In this document: positions 34,101 to 42,707 of the stretch, piece after piece
Position numbering within the stretch: position 1 is the stretch's first letter
Layout: every line of letters begins with the position of its first letter
NCBI RefSeq assembly: GCF_000204055.1
Contig: NW_006768793.1
Location: 773,983-837,982 of the forward strand
DNA length: 64,000 bases
From: Melampsora larici-populina 98AG31
Lineage: Eukaryota; Basidiomycota; Pucciniomycetes; Pucciniales; Melampsoraceae
Direction of reading: 5' to 3'
Notes under the pieces: model-generated
What the model saw: the letters and a program-made list of their open reading frames with translations, nothing else
Told to the model about the DNA's origin: nothing
Databases searched by the model: none
Position numbers and translations under genes: made by a program

Positions 34101-35088
34101 AGAAAACAAAGACTTCGCGAAAATAGAAGCCAACAAACTAACAGCCACCCTCGAACATGTCGTGATCTTCACTGACGGTTCGAGGATACCAACATGCACT
34201 ACGGCGGCAGCCGCTTGGTGTAAAAACTCAGGCAAATCGAAAGCCGAACATTTAGGAACAGCTAGGATGCACGGAATATATCAGGCAGAGTACAGAGGAG
34301 TCCAAATGGGACTCAAGATGACTCTTCACACAGCTTCAATACACACAAGATGGACAACAATCCTACTCAATAATCAAAGTGTCATAAAAGACTTGAGATC
34401 AAACAAACTCCCCATTACCACCCTCAACAATAGAAAACTAACTTACAAACTGTTAACCTACCTACACAGAACCTTCCCCAACATGCGTATTGCCATTCGG
34501 TGGTGCCCAGGCCATTCAGGAGTACACGGTAACGAAATCGTGGACAAGATAGCGAACAAGAAGGCAAACACAAAACTACCAAGCACATTCACAGCAAAGC
34601 CGACAGCCGCGAGCTTTATGACGGCAATCAAGGAATGGAAGTCCAAGAATTCTGAAATCACAAACCAACAAGATCTAAAACGCTTAGGACACAAACCGCA
34701 ACAGAAGTTACACTTAAAATATCTCTCCGAACTCAACAAACACTCTATAGGTATCATTTCACAATTACGATCAGGCCATATACAACTAAACCACTACTTA
34801 TGTAGATTCAAGCAGCTTGGTAACCCAAGCTGTGATTGCCAAGAAGGCATCGAGACAGTAGAACATTATCTATTCACATGTGTTAGATACAACAACGAAC
34901 GCCAACACTTTGAAGAAGAACTGAAGAAACTCAAACTCCCTATCAACACCTCAATCCTCAACAAGCCAAAAGCTTTTAAAGCCATTGCGCAGTATTGCGA
35001 CAAGACCTGGAGGCTGAAAAGCCGCTGGAATTGGGCTGCCATCGCAGAAGAAGACCTGCCAACTGACAGGCAACCACCAAGGGATTAA
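31189..35088 (+). CDS. LINE ORF2: endonuclease, reverse transcriptase, RNase H
   Basis: 1299 residues, uninterrupted. The apurinic-type endonuclease (residues about 15-245) shows LQEPHI, DANLHSPAWNP, TTIDLVWVN and SDHQSI. The reverse transcriptase (about 480-800) shows RPIALLLTVSKIYEK, FADVKSAFPSV, GLPQGSPLSPLLY and FIDD, where FADD is usual. RNase H (about 985-1120) has TDGS, AEYRGV and GNEIVDKIA, but the third acidic position reads LLNNQS, so a catalytic Asp appears to be Asn. A C-terminal zinc motif (CDCQEGIETVEHYLFTC) follows. Its ATG overlaps the ORF1 stop as TAATG, an arrangement known to support reinitiation in some LINEs. The enzyme domains before RNase H look intact. Confidence 0.93.
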   Translation: MLEQRLLELLKSQDTSAILQLNCQRSQHVMHSLFNHDLTNKFSIIALQEPHINRLDYLPPNQNNWILISPTPAAKNEESRPRVCLYIRRDLQAALNPITSPSRNVSACTITINDFSFLITNVYNAPKSFSGFEEWDQLTTSLPLSLQLLPTIVVTDANLHSPAWNPTHNKTHEKSADKLIELMSKWDLRLRSPAGIPTFGMSSTTTRGTTIDLVWVNKQLDDAIQTCLVDTDDVTNQFSDHQSIITTFRTTPQDSQANDQDTIRQKNWKKVETQDLLLKLRTTLPKVTRLTTQDEIDAFDRSLRNTITNALNNNSPNRPPPGKHKHWWRPEVLEPLRKEAKRLHRKFKAEKTEENNIAYKKARNTFNKKVDKMKEASWKTYLLTLTHETLFQAKKFASGRKPSSLVNTLISTSGTVCSTNDEKSELLFHTTCVATAPCRIEESDILQFPLDTETRLTDPTMPDFYSYLSEENIKSVITSVPPLKAPGADMLQNWVWQKIWQQVKTHLRSLFLQITELGLIPTDWKHAKTIMIPKPGKPDYTAASAYRPIALLLTVSKIYEKLLTKHLSEQVEKKRLLHECHYGGRPNKSGHEALVHLVSWIRKEWSKGKLVGALFADVKSAFPSVHHPRLLSILEKKGFHSQTINLLHNFLNNRCTTLSFNGYESTPFELTHGLPQGSPLSPLLYLIYNNTLLETTDNIKTATALGFIDDVVLLSTASDTHQLRSQMQTLAYRQNAWAKDHGAIFDAKKTFWVIFSPKDINKPPTINFANRNNIPPEKKAKWLGITIDDKLTFSQHRNEILTKGRQRAGFLATLSKVEWGISPKLMNTLITTTVHTALDYGLAAWLPFEPPNYFITSLTAIDNTCARVALGALKTTPGIFLAHDANLTPTKIRLQSKIMNFMATALTKPSHSPIFSFVKQVQNSNPKCHHNPFHRFFQHPVSKELEEFIQQLPLNPSDILTRPSNYSTIIQENKDFAKIEANKLTATLEHVVIFTDGSRIPTCTTAAAAWCKNSGKSKAEHLGTARMHGIYQAEYRGVQMGLKMTLHTASIHTRWTTILLNNQSVIKDLRSNKLPITTLNNRKLTYKLLTYLHRTFPNMRIAIRWCPGHSGVHGNEIVDKIANKKANTKLPSTFTAKPTAASFMTAIKEWKSKNSEITNQQDLKRLGHKPQQKLHLKYLSELNKHSIGIISQLRSGHIQLNHYLCRFKQLGNPSCDCQEGIETVEHYLFTCVRYNNERQHFEEELKKLKLPINTSILNKPKAFKAIAQYCDKTWRLKSRWNWAAIAEEDLPTDRQPPRD

Positions 35089-35263
35089 TTCCTCACCCCA
35101 TCCTTTAGCGCTAGAATCATGTCCCCTCGTACATCATGTATTATAAGTGAAACAGCCAACAGCAACCCTTTCCCCTGACACAGCCAGAGGGGTTTTACCG
35201 GTGCTGGAAAAGACATGCAGTGTTTGATAGCCGAAAGGCTCTAACAACACTTAAAGCAATGCA

Positions 35264-35295
<32 letters not shown>

Positions 35296-35379
35296 AACTT
35301 CCCCTGGAGCTTTCCAGGGTCCTGGGATTTTGTCTCCAGCCCCAGCCGAGGCCGAGCCTGTTTTTTACTTATCCGTTCC

Positions 35380-35687
35380 TCAAGGTGTGCTCCGGTACCG
35401 AAGATCCGACGGATATCCGTCGGAGCATCCGTCGGATCCGGATGTCGGAAAGAGTTTTAAAATCATCCGGTGGCTCGGTTGTTGGAATGGCCTGAACACG
35501 CCGGATACCGCAGCTTACGCGCGTTGTCAGGGACCCGGACCCGGTTTTTTGGCCGGATATCCGTCGGATTATCCGACGGATCCGGAAACCAGAAAGGCCT
35601 TTGGCATCATCCGGTGGCCGGATGATCCGGCGGTTCGGTTGTCGGAATGGCTTGAACCCGCCGGATATCGGCCAGAGCACACCTTGA
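35380..35687. mobile_element. GC-rich hAT-type MITE, 308 bp
   Basis: Inverted repeats TCAAGGTGTGCTC at both ends, with the 8-bp duplication TCCGTTCC (35372-35379 and 35688-35695). The inside has two imperfect direct copies of a block with ATCCGTCGGA palindromes, CATCCGGTGG and CGGAATGGC. No coding sequence. Confidence 0.87.
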
Positions 35688-36047
35688 TCCGTTCCAAAGT
35701 TATTGGACAGGCCTCCGAGGCCTAAACTCTACAAAGTCCCACGCTAACTCGCGCACGCTTCGAGTGCGTTGTTCTATCCAAGGCCAGGGAAGTTCACCTC
35801 CTGAGAACTCAATCAACACCCATTGTCTGTCTTCTCTCACATATGCTCAATATCGCCTGCGTCAAAGGTCTTTGAGCCTTGTGAGAAAAATCTGGACTGG
35901 AAATGACGATTTCAGCAAAAGCGAAGCTGTTTGAATGCCTGTGACAGTCCGTGACTTGTTATCCTTTGCTTTATAAGCCACTCGACCTTGATCAAGTCCT
36001 TGACCCCACTAGATTTGCTCGGCGCACAAATTGGGTACTGTTCAAAA

Positions 36048-36924
36048 ATGAAGTTCATGATTATAGTTCTATCAATAATATCTTTATATACTTCCTTGAG
36101 TTTTGGCCATAGCCCACCCAGCCGACTCGTGGCCCGCCAAGGTAAATGTACCCCAGTCACTGACAATGATCCGAACACCAATATTTTCAACTGCCCGGAT
36201 GATCATCCAATGGATTTGAATGATTGTCAGCGGTAAGTGGTTCAGAGCTTAAACCAATTCTCACCCGATACCTTTTTTCTTTTATCAACTTATTCATTTT
36301 TTGCTGGGTTGTTTCAGCGCTGGTCAGATAATGATGCAAAATGGATGGAGTAGTAGTGGGTATGGAACCTGCGGCGTGAGTGACAGTCTCGTGAACAAAT
36401 CATCGTCGCGGTCGATCTGATCACTTTCTTGAACCCTGCACCCAGGTCTTGTACTTTGGGAGTGACGGCAAGGGGGAACCGGCGCCGTTAGTCCCATATA
36501 AAGAGTAAGCCTTCGTCCGTGTCCGTGAAATATGTGTTGCTGATGTATGTTTGCCGTATCCAATTTTATAAGCTTGACCGCGACCATTGTAGAGAACACA
36601 CTCAACAGCTTTACTGTCGACTGTTGCCCTGAAATTAAAACCGAGGTATATAACTTGTTCTCATTCGTCTGATTTCCATCCTAGTTTGGCAACATATGAC
36701 TAGGTTTTGTTCTAACTTGCAGCTTTTTATCATTTTGACCTCGATTTTTACAGTTCGGGCACCCAGTCATTAGCGATCTACCTCCTGATCCCCAGTATCC
36801 CACTGGTTCAACCGTTCTATGTGTTGGCCGGTTAGCCTCGTCCTATCCGGATGCTAGGGCCCTGGACGACAAAGATATTGGCGTCTTGATAAAAAATAAT
36901 AAGAAATACTTGAAAAATAATTGA
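36048..36924 (+). CDS. Cysteine-containing small secreted protein (possibly damaged)
   Basis: A signal peptide (MKFMIIVLSIISLYTSLSFG) is followed by KCTPVTDNDPNTNIFNCP and a DCQRAGQIMMQNG segment. Likely exons are 36048-36232, 36318-36375, 36446 to about 36500, 36593-36645 and 36754-36924; downstream exons read CTLGVTARGN, VDCCPEI and a long open tail. For the third exon the donor GTTAGT gives an open frame and avoids a TAG. The junction between exons 2 and 3 is off by one base with the obvious donor (GTGAGT at 36376); an upstream donor (GTATGG near 36361) would keep the frame at the cost of the GYGTCG end. So the gene may carry a one-base insertion or use an unexpected donor. Apoplastic or host-delivered function is only a guess. 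Confidence 0.55.
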
Positions 36925-37584
36925 CTTTTGTACTCTCATCCCAGATTACATGCTCCAATTTTTTTACCTCTTTTTACACAAGACCCTTGAAATATCAATC
37001 TCGCTTTCCCAACCTTTCTTGCCTTGTATTGAGCACCTCATATTTGAAAATTCTTTACCTAGCACTAGCATTTGCCTCAGCATAGCATGTTCCTTAATTG
37101 TGAATCATGCTCCCATTGAATAAGAAGTGTTTTTACGTAAGCATAAGACTTCGCCCAACTATTGCTATGCTTATACAGGAATTCCACCGTATGGAACCCA
37201 AAAGTCATTTGTTTTCATAGAGTACGGTGTAATAAGATTTTTTAATTTCAGGGATTGTCAGAGATTCCTTACAAAAGGCATTGCACAACTGTGGGCCAAA
37301 CTAGTCTTTTGGAGTGTGCTGCACTAAATGCCTGCTAAGCTCAACAGAGAGCCCTCTCACACACTTCAACTGCCTGACAATATTTGTCCCTGATGTGATT
37401 TGTGACAATCTCTGAGGACTTGAGTATATTGCAGTCCACTGGCTGAGCAGGTACCTTCCCTGTGGAGTGCTCTGGGGCAGGTATATGCTTGAAAAAGTCT
37501 TCCGGAGTCCAGGTCTCAAGGCCACTTACATGCTTATTTTATCTCATTGATGGCTTGGTCCTTATAATAAAATGTCAAGAATCT
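36925..37584. other. Intergenic
   Basis: AT-rich with no supported gene. Confidence 0.4.
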
Positions 37585-37586
37585 CA

Positions 37587-38040
37587 ACTAACGCGTATAG
37601 AGCACCTTTGCCTAAGGAAATAAAGGATGTGCATCATGTCTCTCATGTCAACTTATTAAGGAAATTCACAAGAGTGAAACAAAAGGACAAGTGAAAAACA
37701 ACCCGCCACCATTGATAGTTGAAGGACAGGACCATTATAATAAAGTTCAAGAAATACTGAACAAGATAAAAATGAGAAAGAAGATAGAATGCTTAGTTGG
37801 AAAGGATATGAAACAGATCATGACTCATGGGAACCAGACATGAATTTAAGGAATGCACAAGGATTAGTGAAGTCTTTTGATAAAAAAGATCCACAAGTTG
37901 AAAATAAATACTTTAGGACAAAAACAGCATGAGGGAGGTTTAAGGCTTTTTGCCATGTCGTTTTTTATGATAACCTGGTGAAAAATGCCTGACCCATCAC
38001 GAGGGTGTTGAGGTACAAAGGGGGGGATGATGTAATGAGC
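37587..38040 (+). mobile_element. Ty3/gypsy chromovirus remnant (pol end, PPT, LTR start)
   Basis: The sequence reads YRAPLPKEIKDVHHVSHV, matching the linker after a gypsy integrase. A broken chromodomain follows at about 37705-37916: IVEGQDHYNKVQEILN in one frame, then KGYETDHDSWEPDMNLRN after a one-base shift. A purine run AAAGGGGGGA at 38018-38027 precedes TGATGTAATGAG at 38028, the likely start of the 3' LTR. At least one stop and one frameshift show it is dead. Confidence 0.75.
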
Positions 38041-39940
38041 CTACTATAAAGATATACAAAGACTGTAACATCCACGCTTTGGGCATTAGTTAGAGCTCAG
38101 AAGCCTTTTGTACCTGTTGCTCTTCGCATTGCAATATGATCATCAAGCAAATGATACCTCTTGCTCCTATCCTCCCATTTGAGTCACCACAGAGATATGG
38201 GTTATAGCCAAGTATGGGTGACCAAGAAATGGGTTATTTGAGAGTTGACTGTATAGAATGACCTGGAGGGCTTACAAACACAACAATGGGTTCCCTTTGA
38301 GATAAACATACACTGAATTATGTATCCCAGGGCAGGCACAGTGGTCATGCTCCAAGTCCCTTGATGCTATTGCTGAGACAGCTGTCATTCATACCAGTTC
38401 CACTCCTTCTGTCATCTGACTACCCGCGGGGGGCAGGCGCACCACATACAACTAGCCCAAGTCAGCACACAGCTTGTGGTGCAGGGGAGGTGCAGTTTGT
38501 GACTGTGCGATTACCAGTGCAACCCCTTTTCAGTTACCCAACCACTGCACGCTTTTGCAGTGCAGTGGTCCTGCCCAAGGGTCAAACTGCACCTACTATG
38601 CTCACAGAATACTCTTTGACAGAAGACCGCGGTTGACTGCTAAAGAGAGATAATAATGCAAATAGAAAGAATATAGAGAAAAACAACAACAACAACTCTG
38701 AGGTACACTTGACTTAACAAAGATCTAGTTATCATAGAATTAGAGCAGAGATAATCATAAAAAGAACTTATGCATGTGAGGGGAGATGCTGTTACTACCT
38801 TCAATGTAAAGAGAACACACCCACCACCCCTATGGCTTATTATGTAAATGATTGGTCGACCGACAAAAGTCTGTTTTGCGCTGTATACTTGTAGACTTCT
38901 GAACTAGGCGCCCACAAAGTCAATTTCAAGGATTAGATTTTGTATATTCGACGCGAAGATTAGTGGGGGTTGCCACGAGGGCACCAGGTGGGTCATGTTG
39001 GTATCTTTCACCTACATAAATTATAAGGGAAAGTGATCACAAACTTCAATATATTTCACGAGTTGACAAACAGTGTGGAAGTCCCTTGGGTCAAGGTGCG
39101 ATATTCAAAGAAGGAAATGATTTAACCAAAAGAAAGTTTCTTTTGCAGGTACCTTTGAAAGAAAATTTCAGAAGGGTGGGAGGGATCAGCCAACCTACAG
39201 CATACACCAATTTTCGATATATGCTGTGACATGGTGATTTGTGCACTGGGAGTTTGGTCACAGTGGCAACGACGATGTCATGAGGAGATTCTTTTGCGAC
39301 AATTTTCGTTGGTTCCAGGTTTATCTCCAGTGCGAAGCAAATCTCACGTGTGTTGTAGCCGTTCAGGCCCTACAAGTTGCTTAATGTGTCATTAGGACTT
39401 GTTTGTTGTCCATCCGCTTCATGAACCTAGCCGATACGCCTGACTGTTCTCTCAAAATGGTGTGGAATTCTGGCTGGACGGGCAAAAGCGAGAGTACAGT
39501 ATAATCACGCGAAAGGATAGACTAAGTTGACTTATGTAGGGAGAAGGACTGGCGGAACTGTGAAGGAGTTCCGTCGATACGGAGTTGAGGCGCTGGAAAG
39601 GGAGTCTTATCGCGACGAAGGGCAGTCACTGGTGGTTGGATCTTGTGTGGGCTGAGAGACATGGTGTAAATGTGGAATGCGAGTCAGGGTACAGTCAATG
39701 GCAAAGAATTTACGTGGCTTTAGGTCGGGTGGGCCAAAAAGATCAGCATTTCAGGGGGTTAACAAGTCATCGATCCATCAAACGAAGGATGTGGGGTATT
39801 TCATATTTTTAGGTACAAAGAATTACCGGCCTTGATGGTTGAGAGTTTGTGGACGGTTGTATCATTGGAAGCAAGGATAAAGAAATTTGGTTTATATCAT
39901 AAAGGCGCGTGACTTTTGCGGCGGGAAAGATTTCCGTATT
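38041..39940. other. Intergenic with inverted repeat
   Basis: No gene is supported. An 11-bp inverted repeat, GGTGCAGTTTG at 38489-38499 and its complement at 38583-38593, encloses a GC-rich segment and may be a small MITE without clear target duplication. A single transposon-like end (GAGTTGACTGTA, about 38233-38245) has no partner nearby. Confidence 0.35.
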
Positions 39941-41214
39941 TTAAGAGCTCTTCGAATCTTTTGGTGGTTCAGAGAGGGCAGAGATGGTTCTTTGAAGAGT
40001 GTCTTCGAATCCAGTGCGTAATAGACCAATTGATGGTCCGCCAGTAGGGATTAGTCCAATGAGGAGCATGGCAAATCGCTAGAAAAGAAACAATTGATAA
40101 ACATCAACTTCCGTCACAAGCAAAGACGATGGAGACTCTGGGGAGTTTTTTGCTTACATCGGCCACGTTCTTGATCGCGAGCAAGCCAACACGGATCGGG
40201 GCAAGGAAGGAGTATTGGGCGAAGAAACCTTTTTGTCCTATGAGCGCATCAGAGACATTCTGGCTCATCTGAACGAACTGTGGACAGTGACGAAGGAGTT
40301 GGAATGATTAGTGCAGCGCGGATTTTCATGTGATTTTGTACGACACTTACTCCGGTGAGGGCATAGACCACTCCTTTGGCATCAAGATCACCAAAAGGTT
40401 GAGCATTCTACGAGGATTGTACCGCAGTGGAGCAGGGATAGATGAGCCATATCAGTTCCCAATGATGGACAGAAAAAAGGTCATGAAATGCTTTCAAGCC
40501 TATGGAGACAGCTCGAAAAGTATGAGCAAGCAGCAGGGAAATATATACAAACCGCCATGTGGGAGATAGCATCTCCAAAGTTTGCCACAATTTTACGGAT
40601 GTCTTCCACGATCAAGGGGGCGACGGCCGGGAAGGATGTGGAAGACATGTCCTGGATGAGCTTGGATAGGTCACCCGAAATGGTCGTACCGGCGTTGATG
40701 GCGGCCACCAAGAATGACTCGGGGCCTGATGAGCCAGTTGCAACCGGTTTAGGAACGGAAGGACTGGTAGGCGCGCCAGTGAAATTTGGAAAGCCAAGGC
40801 CAGTGGGAAGGCTTAGGGGGGGAAGGGGGAAAGGAAGCGACCCAGCGGCATTTGGAACTGGGCCACGTAATTTCTTGAAGAGGGATTGGGAACACAATCA
40901 GCATGTCGTCAGATTTGACAGTTGTGAAAGGTTAGGACTTACTTGTCCAGACACTTCGTCTTTCTTTAAAAACCGAGGAAAACAAGATAGACAGATGGTG
41001 GGGAAATAGTCAGACCGCGTGGCACTCAAGAATGTGGAGTATCCAGAACGAATGAAGTGATAGACTGTGATTTGTGTGGAAACCTTACCTGGGTCGTAGT
41101 AGGCTTAGTAGGAATCGGAGGGTTCGTAGCAGTAGGGGAAGCTTGCACATTTGCTACGTTGGAAAAAGCTTGGGCCATGATGACCGCATAGTAAAAAGTT
41201 TTGAATGAAAGCAT
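39941..41214 (-). CDS. Secreted protein of 260 residues, six exons, function unknown
   Basis: Exons 41214-41089, 40963-40943, 40873-40553, 40407-40351, 40277-40158 and 40078-39941 are all in phase 0 and sum to 783 nt, so every intron falls between codons. Exon 2 is only 21 nt. The N-terminus is a signal peptide (cleavage near NVQA) followed by a Pro/Thr linker (PPIPTKPTTTQ) and a Pro/Gly-rich stretch. The C-terminal half is amphipathic helical (MSQNVSDALIGQKGFFAQY, LLAIKNVADRFAMLLIGL), with no cysteine pattern or known domain. It faces away from the ATPase gene at 42708. Extracellular location is inferred from the signal peptide. Confidence 0.82.
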
Positions 41215-42707
41215 GGCGTATAGTCTCTGGAATTATGGTAGCGTAACAAGTTGATTTTTAAAGTCTAAGAGGAATATGATTTGATGGATGTCGCAACCTC
41301 TGTCCGGGAGGAGAATCCTGGTTGGTCCATCGTCATTCGTATTTAACTTGAAGAAATACTCCATCCATTTCATGTGAGCACAAAGTTGGAAGCTATGCTA
41401 CTGATCGACGAGAGATAGTACCACGACATCGCTGATATCAGACTTCCCCCTGCGTGACTAGACTCCTCTGTGGAGGCAAGGTATGAGCTCCACCGCACAT
41501 CATTCAGCTGGTCTACATTAATTGATATAACTTGAAAGGTGTACCTGCGACCAATCTATCAAATATTTACCCATCTGGCTACATAGATGGAAAAGGCGGT
41601 GTTTCTTCAGAGAGCGCGTCGACTCCAGCTGGTCGGCTCCTGGCGTGTCGATCTTAGACGCTCCTCATATCACATTTCTCCTTGGCTCCAAAGTGGGCGC
41701 GATCTCCAGTCACGTATGTCATTCTACAAGGCCATGATCGTTGGTTAGCGTCAGCTTCCCAGGTGCAAGTTTCGGCGATCTACTATCTAATCATACACTT
41801 GGCACAGATAGGCGTCTATCCTGAGGCCTGCTCAGCTTCGCGCCAGTTGTCGTAGTCTTTCACATGATTTCACCCTTACAGCTGGAGATCGAGCCGTGAG
41901 TTGAGACAATAAAGTCGTTTAAACATATCATCATCTAGTCATTCCGAACGCTAGCTACATCATCTGGTCATTAGGACAGGTCATCACTCACTCGAAAGTC
42001 TTGGGTGATGCTCAACTCCTCGTAGTTCGGATATCGCACAAGATCGCACAGCCGAGTTCTTTTGTGTGAGTGACTTTGATTGAGATGCAGCTCGATGAGG
42101 AACATACACTTTTATTATCGTACCCGTGCTAGAAGTGTTTCAGGCCAAACGTGCGAAGAAGTGCATGCACAAAGGTCTGACCAAGCTCAGTTGATCAAAG
42201 GCAAACCATTGGCAAGACACTCGGTCACTCGTGCATCGTCTCGTCCGGTGTTAAGCTATGCATCGGTGTCATCTGCGACTCTTGTGAAGTGGCAATTGTG
42301 TGTTGCCTCTGATGCTGGGATCGTTGAGCCAAACAAACCATGCCAGCCTCCAGGCTGATCACGCACCCCGGATTTGAAAATACCGTATTGATGTAATTTC
42401 TTAAGAGGGAGTAACCTAACCCTGAGGAAAAGGTTACACACAGTGACAGTCAGAGCTACATAGTCAGAGTCGCACACACGAGCACTTTCTCAAGACGATG
42501 TTGCCTACTTCGACGAACAATTCATCTTAAATATCACCACTTCAGCTTGACGCTTATTCGTTCTCCAGTCGCTGGTGTACGTGCTCGTCTCGAACGATCA
42601 ACAAAAAAGGAGACTTAGAACAGCCAGGCCGCGGCTGTGGAGTTATCAGCATCGTCGTTGTTTGCCTCGAACAAGCATTGGTCACTTTGTTCAGCGCACT
42701 GAAGACA
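41215..42707. other. Divergent promoter region
   Basis: About 1.5 kb between the minus-strand secreted gene and the plus-strand ATPase gene. Short frames have neither start context nor splice support. The initiation signals of both genes should lie here. Confidence 0.45.

Larger units (their letters stand above)
29367..35297 (+). mobile_element. Tad/I-like non-LTR retrotransposon (LINE)
   Basis: Two reading frames in LINE order end in a poly-A tract (35263-35297). A near-perfect 11-bp flank, ACTTCCTCTGG at 29356-29366 and ACTTCCCCTGG at 35297-35307, is a plausible target duplication that sets the 5' end, one mismatch notwithstanding. GTCACGTGAC at 29402 lies in the presumed 5' UTR. Length and the apparent 5' UTR suggest a full-length copy. 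Confidence 0.85.

Noticed and set aside
38361..38636. Frame with hydrophobic start, considered a small secreted protein
   Set aside because: The frame covers a GC-rich inverted-repeat segment and its residues show no consistent protein-like pattern after the start.
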